Assembly (NCBI GenBank): GCA_963545085.1
Contig: CAUUHV010000010.1
Span: forward strand, 1-64,000
Length of the DNA: 64,000 bases
Direction of reading: 5' to 3'
DNA from: Catonella sp963545085
GTDB taxonomy: Bacteria; Bacillota; Clostridia; Lachnospirales; Lachnospiraceae
Shown: in pieces, positions 42,085 through 49,212 of the stretch
How the letters are laid out: each line of letters starts with the position of its first letter
How positions within the stretch are numbered: position 1 is the stretch's first letter
Program-made: the position numbers and the translations under genes
The notes under the pieces: generated by a model
Seen by the model: only the letters and a program-made list of their open reading frames with translations
Database searches by the model: none
What the model was told of the DNA's origin: nothing

Positions 42085-44073
42085 TCAGATTTTAAACTTA
42101 TTAATCATCTCAATCATATTCTGTGCCAAATCGGACAGATTTGCGCTTGCGCCTGCAACTTCTTCGGCTGAAGAAAGCTGCGAATTTAAGGAGTCGGAGG
42201 ATTCCTGAGTGGCAGCGGCATTTTCTTCGGAAAGGGCGGACAGATTTTCGATGATGCCTGCCAGAGATTCCTTGGTAGTTTCAAGTTCTTTAACAGAGTT
42301 GTTTAAGTTATTCATTTCACTCATGTTCTTATCAAGCTCGTCGGAAATTAAGTGGAATATTTTTTTCGTTTCATTTACCTTATCATCCTGTTCGGCTACA
42401 GTTCCGCCGACAAGAGCCATTATATCGACAGTTTCCGTTACCTTTTCTGTCAGACCCTGAACAATTTCCTGAATCTCCTGAGTGAAGCTGTTGGACTGTT
42501 CAGCCAGTTTACGAATTTCCTCGGCTACTACCGCAAAGCCTTTTCCGGCTTCTCCCGCGCGAGCGGCTTCAATAGCCGCATTTAAAGCCAGTAAGTTAGT
42601 CTGGTCTGAAATGGATTTAATCATATTGCTTGCGGAGGAAATCTGTGAAGCCCGCTCATTGGTGTTTAAGATAACCTCCTGTACCTGCTCCGCCGAGTCC
42701 TTAAGCTTTTTTGTTGCGGCAATTAACTGTCCGATTGTGAGTATACCCTGTTCCTTTGCGGATGAAACCTCTTTAATTGTGGAATTCAGAGTTTCAATGA
42801 TTATTTCATTAGCACTTAACGCTCCGCTCATAACCTGCATCGCTTCAGCGCCTTTTTGCATATCCTCCGCCTGCATAGCGGCTCCATTTGAAATTTCCTC
42901 AACATTTCTCGCCAGATTTTTGGAAATATTTGCCGAATGGTCACTCGAAGCGGTCAGTTCCTCGGAGGAAGCTGAAACCTGATTTGCGATATCGGTGATT
43001 TGAACCATGATTGACTGAATTGTTTTTTTAACCGTGATAAGCGCTCTGGAAATTATTCCTATTTCATCCTTATTTTTAGAATAAATAACGGACGGAGAGG
43101 TATCGGACAGAGTGAAATCATATTCGACCATGCCCTGAACACATTCGCTCAAACGTATAATAGGTCGTGAAATAGAGTTTGCAATCAAATAAATGATTAG
43201 AAGCAACAGTAAAATGGAAACAATTCCGATAACGGACATAAAAACAGCCAATTCATTGGATACCCGTATTACTTCTCTTACAGGCGCCTCAAGAACTATA
43301 GCCCAATCGGTATTCTTGACCGGACAAATCGCGTAAAAGCGTTCAATTCCATTATCCTTATTTGACAAAAATTCAAGCTGACCGGTCGAAAGCTTGCTTG
43401 CCACATTCGATAGCGCACCGTTTTTAACGGTAGCCATATTATCATCTAAGGAATATTCGTCGTGAATGATAAAGCTGCCGTTTTTATTCATTAAATAAGC
43501 CTTGCCGGTTTCTTCCAGTTTAATATCTTTTATTAAAGTTTCAAAATCTTTCATCGAGATGTCGCCGCCGAGCACACCCTCGGATTTGCCGTTATATTTT
43601 AATTCGCAGCTGATAGCGACAACAATGTTATTATCAATCGCACTGATATACGGATCGGAAACATAAGCTGTATTTTGACCGAAAGCGCCCTTATACCAGC
43701 TGCGGTCGGTAGGGTCAAAGTCTTTGTCTGGTACCCAACCGGAGCCGTCTAAAAAGGATTTATCGGCAAAACCCGCGTAAAAATCCAAAGCGCCATTAAC
43801 ATTATCGGTCAAATATGTTAAATCATTTAAAAGCGCCTGTCCTCTCTTTTGCTCTTTTGAAATGTTATTTGCGGAAATTTCGACATAATTCCTTTTTTCC
43901 GAGATGATAGTCTCAAGGTCGGAAGCATATTTTTGAGCAAGAGCCGACATGGTTTCTCTGCTTTCGCCTATCAACAAAGATCTTGAATAGGTATAAGAGA
44001 CGACGGTCAGAACAATAATGACCAACAGCATCGGAGCCCCGATTGAAAACAGCATTTTGTTTTTAAGTTTCAT
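42085..44073 (-). CDS. Methyl-accepting chemotaxis protein with dCache sensor
   Basis: This 662-residue receptor has a membrane helix near residues 8-28 and an extracytoplasmic dCache-type sensor (about 35-275; FDPTDRSWYKGA and YISAIDNNIVVAIS are typical). A second helix (about 279-302) is followed by HAMP and a long signalling coiled coil with the hairpin tip EEIRKLAEQSNSFTQEIQEI. The sensor probably binds amino or carboxylic acids. No flagellar genes are in the window; a lone CheY-like protein lies at 54.7 kb. Confidence 0.92.
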   Translation of the reverse strand: MKLKNKMLFSIGAPMLLVIIVLTVVSYTYSRSLLIGESRETMSALAQKYASDLETIISEKRNYVEISANNISKEQKRGQALLNDLTYLTDNVNGALDFYAGFADKSFLDGSGWVPDKDFDPTDRSWYKGAFGQNTAYVSDPYISAIDNNIVVAISCELKYNGKSEGVLGGDISMKDFETLIKDIKLEETGKAYLMNKNGSFIIHDEYSLDDNMATVKNGALSNVASKLSTGQLEFLSNKDNGIERFYAICPVKNTDWAIVLEAPVREVIRVSNELAVFMSVIGIVSILLLLLIIYLIANSISRPIIRLSECVQGMVEYDFTLSDTSPSVIYSKNKDEIGIISRALITVKKTIQSIMVQITDIANQVSASSEELTASSDHSANISKNLARNVEEISNGAAMQAEDMQKGAEAMQVMSGALSANEIIIETLNSTIKEVSSAKEQGILTIGQLIAATKKLKDSAEQVQEVILNTNERASQISSASNMIKSISDQTNLLALNAAIEAARAGEAGKGFAVVAEEIRKLAEQSNSFTQEIQEIVQGLTEKVTETVDIMALVGGTVAEQDDKVNETKKIFHLISDELDKNMSEMNNLNNSVKELETTKESLAGIIENLSALSEENAAATQESSDSLNSQLSSAEEVAGASANLSDLAQNMIEMINKFKI

Positions 44074-44217
44074 TAAAACCCTCCCATTTAATAAATATGA
44101 TTTTGTGAATTAAATCTACAATTTAAATAAAAAAAGTAAAAATTCAGCTTTTCTTATTTAAAAAGCCGAGTAAAACGGTTTGATAAAAGATTTAACACAA
44201 ATTTTCAGTATAATTTG

Positions 44218-44246
44218 ATTTTAGTAATTCAAAGTTATCTTGTCAA
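44218..44246 (-). promoter_or_regulatory. Promoter of the chemoreceptor gene
   Basis: On the minus strand TTGACA (44246-44241) and TAAAAT (44223-44218) are 17 bases apart, about 145 bases before the start. It is a sigma-A type, not the sigma-28 type usual for chemotaxis genes. Confidence 0.65.
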
Positions 44247-44387
44247 TACCCGCACTATATATTCTGTTGTATTTTATAACTTTTTATAGATTATTAAGAA
44301 GGTTGACGGCGCGGACACGAACGCAAAGGAAAAATTAAAGGATGTAATTGCGACAGTATTATTTAAAAAAAATATGCAAAATATCTC
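44247..44387. other. Divergent intergenic region with a possible coding scrap
   Basis: Between the two divergent promoters a 33-codon frame (44290-44388) would encode KVDGADTNAKEKLKDVIATV and looks like a protein C-terminus. It has no start codon or ribosome site. It may be a relic of a lost gene. Confidence 0.25.
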
Positions 44388-44416
44388 TTGACAAATTAAA
44401 TTGCACACAATATAAT
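44388..44416 (+). promoter_or_regulatory. Consensus promoter of the trxB-trxA-marR operon
   Basis: TTGACA (44388-44393) and TATAAT (44411-44416) match the sigma-A consensus exactly with a 17-base spacer, 30 bases before the start codon. Confidence 0.85.
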
Positions 44417-44446
44417 TAAACAAAATCATAAAGAAGGAATATTATC

Positions 44447-45316
44447 ATGGAAAGATATGATATCGCTATTATAGGTACAGGGCCGGGAGGACTTGAAGCG
44501 GCTATAACAGCCAAACAGCGAAATAAAAAAATCATTCTCTTCGGAAATATGGATTTAAGCCTTAAAATAAAAAAAGCTGTTGAGATAAATAATTATTTGG
44601 GGCTTCCGAGAATGACGGGAGACAGCCTGTATGAGGCTTACAGCAATCACCTTAAGGCGGCGGGGATTTCCATAACGGAGACAAGGATAAACGCGGTATA
44701 CGCAATGGGAGATTATTTTGTGCTTCAAAGCGCTGAAGAAATGTTTGAGGCGAATGCTGTAATCATTTCAACAGGCGTGGTGACAGGAAAGACCTTTCCG
44801 GGTGAAGAAGAAAATTTGGGACGGGGAGTCAGCTATTGCGCTACCTGTGATGCCGCTCTTTATAAAGGGAAAACGGCTATTGTGGTTGCTTATAGTTCTA
44901 AAGAAGAAAAAGAAGCCGAGTTTTTGGCGGAACGTGCCGAAAAGGTATATTACATGGCTATGTATAAGGAAAAACCGGAACTTCACGGAAATATAGAACT
45001 TATAATTGGGACGGCTCCTAAGGAAATAGAGAAGAACGGTAAAAAAATGCGGCTTATTACAGATAAGGGCTTTTATGAAGCGGATGGAATTTTTGTACTG
45101 AGGGATGCGCTTTCGCCGGATAAACTGGTTCCGGGACTTATCACCGAAGGAGCGCATATTGTAACGGACAGAAGCATGAGAACCAATATAGAAGGACTTT
45201 TTGCCTGCGGAGATATTACCGGTAAGCCTTATCAGTACATAAAGGCTGCGGGAGAAGGCAATATAGCGGCGCTTTCGGCGGCTGCGTATTTGGATGTAAA
45301 AAGGAAAAGCAAGTAA
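44447..45316 (+). CDS. Thioredoxin-reductase-like flavoprotein lacking NADPH motifs
   Basis: This 289-residue protein has the TrxR layout: FAD fold IGTGPGGLEAAI, redox disulfide CATCD (about residues 133-136) and the closing FAD motif GLFACGDITGKPYQYIKAAG. In the middle domain, where NADPH-dependent enzymes have GGGDSA and HRRD, it reads AYSSKEEKEA and AMYKEK. The pattern and short length are those of the clostridial ferredoxin-dependent flavin thioredoxin reductases (FFTR). It probably reduces the thioredoxin encoded next. Confidence 0.82.
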   Translation: MERYDIAIIGTGPGGLEAAITAKQRNKKIILFGNMDLSLKIKKAVEINNYLGLPRMTGDSLYEAYSNHLKAAGISITETRINAVYAMGDYFVLQSAEEMFEANAVIISTGVVTGKTFPGEEENLGRGVSYCATCDAALYKGKTAIVVAYSSKEEKEAEFLAERAEKVYYMAMYKEKPELHGNIELIIGTAPKEIEKNGKKMRLITDKGFYEADGIFVLRDALSPDKLVPGLITEGAHIVTDRSMRTNIEGLFACGDITGKPYQYIKAAGEGNIAALSAAAYLDVKRKSK

Positions 45317-45412
45317 CACGGAAAGTAACCTGCGGCACGAACGATTTGTGCATACGGGTTATAAGATAGATTTATAAGCCTGAAGGCTTTGATTATGAAA
45401 GGAGTTAATTTT

Positions 45413-45727
45413 ATGGTTAAGAAGATTGATGAAAGCGAGTTTAAAAGTGTTAAGGAGAGCAAATACGCTCTAGTGGACTTTAATGCCACATGGTGCGGAC
45501 CTTGCAGGATGCTCGGACCGGTACTCGAGGAGGTTTCCGAGGAAATGGCGGGAAAGCTTGACTTTTATGCTGTGGATGTTGATGAGAATCAAAATCTTGC
45601 GATTAAGAACAAGATTCAGAGCATACCTGCAATAGTAATTTATAAAGACGGCGAGCCTGTTGACAGACAGGTCGGATTTGCTCCGAAAGCACAGCTTATT
45701 GAATTTATAAATAAAAATATCGGATAA
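45413..45727 (+). CDS. trxA: Thioredoxin
   Basis: The start is ATG 45413, 8 bases after AAAGGAG. The 104-residue protein has the active site WCGPCRM and the cis-Pro segment IQSIPAIVIYKDG. It is a general thiol reductant in the cytoplasm. It lies directly after its presumed reductase, 97 bases downstream, and before an OhrR-like regulator. Confidence 0.95.
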   Translation: MVKKIDESEFKSVKESKYALVDFNATWCGPCRMLGPVLEEVSEEMAGKLDFYAVDVDENQNLAIKNKIQSIPAIVIYKDGEPVDRQVGFAPKAQLIEFINKNIG

Positions 45728-45747
45728 AATCAGAAAGGTTGCGGCCG

Positions 45748-46191
45748 ATGGCGGATAAATATGAATCGCTTAAACTTGCCAATCAGCTTTGTTTTCCTTT
45801 ATATGTCTGCTCCAAGGAGATAGTGAAGCGGTATAAGCCTATGCTTGATAAAATGAATCTGACTTATACGCAATACATAGCTATGATGGTTATGTGGGAG
45901 AGAGAACGTATTAACGTAAAGGAGCTTGGCGAAAGACTTTACCTTGATTCGGGAACGCTTACACCGGTTTTAAAAAAGTTGGAGCAAAAAAGCTTTGTAA
46001 AAAGGAGCAGAGATGACGAGGACGAGAGAGTGTTAAACGTGACACTCACGGACGAAGGCAGGAAGCTTAAGGACAAGGCGCTCATTATTTCAAGAAAAAT
46101 GCTCGCATGCGCAGGGCTTTCGAAAGAGGAGAATAATGTGTTAAGAGGTGTACTGAAAAAGCTTCTCGGAGAGTTTGATAAAAATATCTGA
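45748..46191 (+). CDS. OhrR-like MarR-family regulator
   Basis: The start is ATG 45748, 9 bases past GAAAGG. The 147-residue regulator has the OhrR opening KLANQLCFPLYVCSKEIVKR with the peroxide-sensing Cys near residue 14, the block LDKMNLTYTQYIAMMVMWE and the winged helix LYLDSGTLTPVLKKLEQKSF. OhrR leaves DNA when its Cys is oxidised by organic peroxide. As the third gene of the thioredoxin operon it may control the operon or be reduced by it. No ohr gene is adjacent. Confidence 0.85.
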   Translation: MADKYESLKLANQLCFPLYVCSKEIVKRYKPMLDKMNLTYTQYIAMMVMWERERINVKELGERLYLDSGTLTPVLKKLEQKSFVKRSRDDEDERVLNVTLTDEGRKLKDKALIISRKMLACAGLSKEENNVLRGVLKKLLGEFDKNI

Positions 46192-46200
46192 ATATTAAAA

Positions 46201-46246
46201 AAGCACGGTATAAGAAAGATTCGCTTTCAAAACCGTGCTTTTTTTT
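46201..46246. terminator. Strong bidirectional terminator
   Basis: AAGCACGGT (46201-46209) and ACCGTGCTT (46232-46240) are flanked by A and T runs on either side. It ends both the thioredoxin operon and the convergent DtxR gene. Confidence 0.9.
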
Positions 46247-46628
46247 ATAGCTTAACACATTCTTTAGCTGAATTGATAAATTTTTTCATTGCGGCGAAAC
46301 TCTCTTTACTTATTACATGCTCAAGACGACAGGCATCCTCGACAGCAATTTCTTCCGCGACTCCGAGGCTTGTAAGCCATTCCGAAAAAAAATTATGTCT
46401 TTCATATATCATTTCGGCAATTTGTCTGCCTTCCTCGGTAAGAAAAATATGTCCGTTTTCGTCTACCGTTATATGACCTCTGTTTCTTAAGTTTTTCATG
46501 GCAACACTGATACTGGACTTTTTAAAGCCCATTTCATTAGCTATATCAACCGAGCGTACATTTGCGTTTTTCTCAGAAAGCATGAGTATGGTTTCAAGAT
46601 AATTTTCCGAAGATTCGTGAGTAATCAT
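46245..46628 (-). CDS. DtxR/MntR-family metal-dependent regulator
   Basis: The start is taken at 46628 (MITHESSENYLE), 10 bases past the ribosome site; an in-frame ATG at 46637 lies 1 base past it. The 127-residue protein has a winged helix (NVRSVDIANEMGFKKSSISV, then AMKNLRNRGH) and a metal-binding dimer domain with His/Glu/Cys ligands in YERHNFFSEWLTSLGV and DACRLEHVIS. It lacks the SH3 domain of true DtxR, as in MntR-like proteins. It senses iron or manganese. It faces the Fur-box-controlled flavodoxin operon. Confidence 0.9.
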   Translation of the reverse strand: MITHESSENYLETILMLSEKNANVRSVDIANEMGFKKSSISVAMKNLRNRGHITVDENGHIFLTEEGRQIAEMIYERHNFFSEWLTSLGVAEEIAVEDACRLEHVISKESFAAMKKFINSAKECVKL

Positions 46629-46671
46629 GGGCTTCATTCTCCTTTTCCGTTAAATATTGTATGAACCGATA

Positions 46672-46730
46672 TCCTGCAGCAGTCGTCATGCGGTTGGAGG
46701 AGCTTATCGACAGACCAACCCGTCGCAGGA
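46672..46730 (-). other. Two-step hairpin in the leader of the DtxR gene
   Basis: TCCTGC (46672-46677) pairs with GCAGGA (46725-46730), and inside it GGTTGG (46692-46697) pairs with CCAACC (46715-46720). The stem lies about 45-100 bases ahead of the regulator start. No known riboswitch is recognised. Confidence 0.4.
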
Positions 46731-46928
46731 ATAAAAATAAAAAATATGGTTTTAAAAATTCATTTTATTACTTGATATTTACCTATAATTTGAAATAAAT
46801 ATTAAAAAAACTTTACACAAACAGTATAGCAAACATGCAGGATATAGGCAAGAATAAATTCCCCCTTTATTTAGTGTTTACAGGACTTTAAAATGAAACG
46901 AAAATGATAATAAAAATCAAAATTTTCA

Positions 46929-46957
46929 TTGACACGGAGAGTAATATGGGGTATTAT
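46929..46957 (+). promoter_or_regulatory. Promoter of the DUF3793-flavodoxin operon
   Basis: TTGACA (46929-46934) and TATTAT (46952-46957) have a 17-base spacer. The Fur-type box starts 13 bases further on, over the expected start of transcription. Confidence 0.8.
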
Positions 46958-46969
46958 AGCTAACAGTTG

Positions 46970-46988
46970 GAAAATGATAACCATTCTC
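46970..46988 (+). promoter_or_regulatory. Fur-type operator
   Basis: GAAAATGATAACCATTCTC matches 16 of 19 bases of the classic Fur box GATAATGATAATCATTATC and overlaps the transcription start region. Flavodoxin synthesis under low iron is classic Fur control, which supports it. The nearby DtxR-type regulator is an alternative binder. Confidence 0.7.
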
Positions 46989-47057
46989 ATAACTAAGAAA
47001 GGGTATTATAGATAAATAGATTCCGATGGGCAAAGAAGTTGAAAGCGAGTGGAAGCA

Positions 47058-47702
47058 ATGAACTTTGGTATTGTGGAATTGGTAAAGGAGATGGAGTATA
47101 AGGACTTGGAACTCCAGCTTATATTACAGTGCGCTCCGGTGATTGCAGGGCTTAAGATATCAAATCTTCTTACGCTTCCGATAAACGAGCTCGGTAAACT
47201 CAGGATTCTTTTGGAGGATACAAGCCTTTCTTTCAGAACGGTATTTGCGGGAGAAAAAAGAGCCGCCGTACTGGTTTACAGGAAAGAGGAGCTTTTTAAC
47301 TATCTTTCGGAAGATGAAATAAGCTCATTTTTGACGGAATTGGGCTATAAAAGTTTGAACCGCTCGGAAATGTTTCCGGTTTTTATAAGAAGATATATAA
47401 AATATATGCGGGATAAAAAGAAATTTCCTCATGAATTGGGTATCTTATTGGGTTATCCGATAGAAGATGTAAAAGGTTTTATGGAAAATGAGGGGAGAGA
47501 TTTTCTTTACTGCGGATATTGGAAAATATATAAGAATCCGGAGCCTAAAATAAAGCTTTTTGAGAGATTTGAAAAGGTTCAGACCGATATGGTAAAGCTT
47601 TTACACGGAGGAAAGAGTGTGAGCTTTATTATTAAACGTTACAGTAACACTTACTGCGGAGAAGAGGATTTTGAATATTCGGATTCCGCTGTTTGTGCAT
47701 AA
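47058..47702 (+). CDS. DUF3793 family protein
   Basis: The start is ATG 47058 or GTG 47049; the ribosome site is weak. The 214-residue protein has the family landmarks CAPVIAGLKISNLLTLP, AAVLVYRKEELFNYL, FPHELGILLGYPIEDVKGF and FLYCGYWKIYKNPE. The family is limited to anaerobes, is found beside iron-uptake and flavodoxin genes, and has no known function. It leads the Fur-controlled operon here. Confidence 0.83.
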   Translation: MNFGIVELVKEMEYKDLELQLILQCAPVIAGLKISNLLTLPINELGKLRILLEDTSLSFRTVFAGEKRAAVLVYRKEELFNYLSEDEISSFLTELGYKSLNRSEMFPVFIRRYIKYMRDKKKFPHELGILLGYPIEDVKGFMENEGRDFLYCGYWKIYKNPEPKIKLFERFEKVQTDMVKLLHGGKSVSFIIKRYSNTYCGEEDFEYSDSAVCA

Positions 47703-47738
47703 AATGAAAAGAGTGGAAACACTCGGAAAGAGGAAAAA

Positions 47739-48170
47739 ATGAGTAAAATCAGTGTTGTGTTTTGGTCACAGACAGGTAACACACAGGCTATGGCTGAGGC
47801 TGTTGCAGACGGAATTAAGGCTGCAGGAGCGGAAACGGAGCTTGTAGAGGTCGGTTCCGCTTCAATTGACATGCTTAAAGATGAGAAAGCTTTTGCGCTC
47901 GGATGTCCGGCAATGGGAGCGGAAGTGCTTGAAGAGGCTGAAATGGAGCCTTTTGTCGCTGAGCTTGAGCCTCATGTATCAGGCAAGATTATAGGACTTT
48001 TCGGTTCTTACGGTTGGGGAGGTGGCGAGTGGATGAACGACTGGGTAGAAAGAATGAAGGCTGCCGGCGCTACCGTAGTGGGCGACGCAGGAGTTATCTG
48101 CGCTGACGCCCCTGATGATGATGCCATTGCAGCTTGTAAGGAACTTGGCGAAAAGCTCGCAAAGGCATAA
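47739..48170 (+). CDS. Flavodoxin
   Basis: This 143-residue electron carrier binds FMN. The phosphate loop is SQTGNTQAMA, and the isoalloxazine-binding loops are FALGCPAMGAEVLEEAEMEP and GLFGSYGWGGGEWMNDW. It takes the place of ferredoxin when iron is scarce, in keeping with the Fur box upstream. Preferred codons suggest high expression. Confidence 0.95.
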   Translation: MSKISVVFWSQTGNTQAMAEAVADGIKAAGAETELVEVGSASIDMLKDEKAFALGCPAMGAEVLEEAEMEPFVAELEPHVSGKIIGLFGSYGWGGGEWMNDWVERMKAAGATVVGDAGVICADAPDDDAIAACKELGEKLAKA

Positions 48171-48221
48171 AGAGGACAAAACAAAAGAAAGACAAGGCAT
48201 ATAGATTCGGAGAGGTGCGAA

Positions 48222-48512
48222 ATGAGTGTAGTTATAGTTGGCGGACATGATCGTATGGTTTGTATGTATAAGAAAATATGTAAGGGGTATAATTGCAAGG
48301 CGAAGGTATTTACTCAGATGTCGGCAAATTTAAGCGGACAAATCGGTTCGCCGGATATTTTAATCCTTTTTACAAATACCGTATCTCATAAAATGGTGCG
48401 TACAGCCTTAGCTGAAGCTGAAAAATGCAAAGCGAATGTGATACGGAGCCATACAAGCAGCGGGAACGCTCTTAACGAAATTCTTCAATCCGTATTACCT
48501 GCCGCGTCTTAA
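48222..48512 (+). CDS. DUF2325 domain protein
   Basis: This 96-residue protein has the family opening MSVVIVGGHDRMVCMYKKIC, the KVFTQMSANLSGQIGSPDIL block and FTNTVSHKMVRTALAEA. DUF2325 proteins are small Rossmann-like proteins of anaerobes, found with iron or redox genes, with unknown function. Cys and His residues near the start (HDRMVC, YNCKAK) could bind metal. It is the last gene of the flavodoxin operon. Confidence 0.85.
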   Translation: MSVVIVGGHDRMVCMYKKICKGYNCKAKVFTQMSANLSGQIGSPDILILFTNTVSHKMVRTALAEAEKCKANVIRSHTSSGNALNEILQSVLPAAS

Positions 48513-48535
48513 TGCTCTTAAAATGAAATAACGTC

Positions 48536-48573
48536 AGCCCGTATCGGCTAAGCCCGATACGGGCTCTTTCTTT
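48536..48573 (+). terminator. Strong intrinsic terminator
   Basis: AGCCCGTATCGG (48536-48547) and CCGATACGGGCT (48554-48565) form a 12-bp perfect stem with a 6-base loop, followed by CTTTCTTT. It ends the flavodoxin operon. Confidence 0.92.
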
Positions 48574-48606
48574 AAAAAATCCTAAGTTTACACATTTTTC
48601 CGGGAC

Positions 48607-48635
48607 TTGCAAAAAAATTCAGGTATTGTTATAAT
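48607..48635 (+). promoter_or_regulatory. Promoter of the DUF6110/P-type ATPase unit
   Basis: TTGCAA (48607-48612) and TATAAT (48630-48635) are 17 bases apart, about 139 bases before the first start codon. Confidence 0.75.
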
Positions 48636-48642
48636 TAACAAA

Positions 48643-48773
48643 ATATCCGGAACGGATATAATTTAAGAACTGATGACGAGAATTGATGTTTTAAAAGGCG
48701 GTTCAGGAGAAACACCTGCGCTTTGAGGCTGATATCAGGAGGAATTCCAATAATTTAAGCAGGAGGTCCTAAA
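48643..48773 (+). promoter_or_regulatory. Structured 130-nt leader, possible metal-responsive element
   Basis: A palindrome ATATCCG-GAA-CGGATAT (48643-48659) lies right at the expected transcription start and could be a repressor site. A second hairpin at about 48695-48724 (GCG and CAGG pairing with CCTG and CGC) follows, then a GGAGG site. The leader precedes a metal-transport unit, so a metal-sensing RNA or an operator is plausible. I cannot match it to a named riboswitch. Confidence 0.45.
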
Positions 48774-49067
48774 ATGTTGAAAAACTTTAATTGGAAAAAG
48801 ACGGGATTATTCGTAGGCGGAGTGCTTTTCGGCACTGTCGGTATTAAAGCGCTTTCAAGTAAGGACGCTAAAAAATGTTACACTCATTTTGCCGCCGCGG
48901 TACTTAGAGTGAAGGATTTTGTTCTTAGAAAGACGGAAATCTTAAAAGAAAACTGTGAAGATATTTATGAGGATGCCAAAATAATAAATGATGAGAGATA
49001 TGAAGAAGATTTCATGGTTTATGAGGATATTTCGGATTTTAAGGAAGTTGATGACGAAGAATTGTAG
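48774..49067 (+). CDS. DUF6110-like membrane-anchored small protein
   Basis: The 97-residue protein has a short N-terminal hydrophobic segment (TGLFVGGVLFGTVGIKAL, about 12-29), the block SKDAKKCYTHFAAAVLRVKD and an acidic C-terminus rich in Asp and Glu. The family accompanies clostridial P-type ATPases. It may be a metal-binding partner of the pump encoded downstream. An AGGAGG site lies 8 bases before ATG. Confidence 0.68.
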   Translation: MLKNFNWKKTGLFVGGVLFGTVGIKALSSKDAKKCYTHFAAAVLRVKDFVLRKTEILKENCEDIYEDAKIINDERYEEDFMVYEDISDFKEVDDEEL

Positions 49068-49104
49068 AAGCACCTTGTGTATATAACGCAAATAATTTCA
49101 ACTG

Positions 49105-49160
49105 AAAATTGCCTGTGAAGGGGCTGCGAAAAAAATGTAGCTCTTTTTGCGGGCAATTTT
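49105..49160 (+). terminator. Branched hairpin between the DUF6110-like and ATPase genes
   Basis: AAAATTGCC (49105-49113) pairs with GGCAATTTT (49152-49160) around an inner loop that can itself pair. The right arm ends in TTTT. It may be a partial terminator or attenuator lowering ATPase expression. Confidence 0.5.
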
Positions 49161-49212
49161 ATAATGAACCGGATAAAGGAGGCATCTTACAAATTTAAAA
49201 CGGAGAAAAAAT

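Noticed and set aside
42482..42982. A 166-codon plus-strand frame inside the chemoreceptor gene
   Set aside because: It is the mirror of the Ala/Glu-rich signalling coiled coil and has no start signals.
44074..44217. c-di-GMP riboswitch in the chemoreceptor leader
   Set aside because: The GC-rich conserved core of that riboswitch is absent; the leader is almost wholly A and T.
48643..48773. Leader read as a yybP-ykoY (Mn) or NiCo riboswitch
   Set aside because: The fixed sequence blocks of those riboswitches could not be found by eye.
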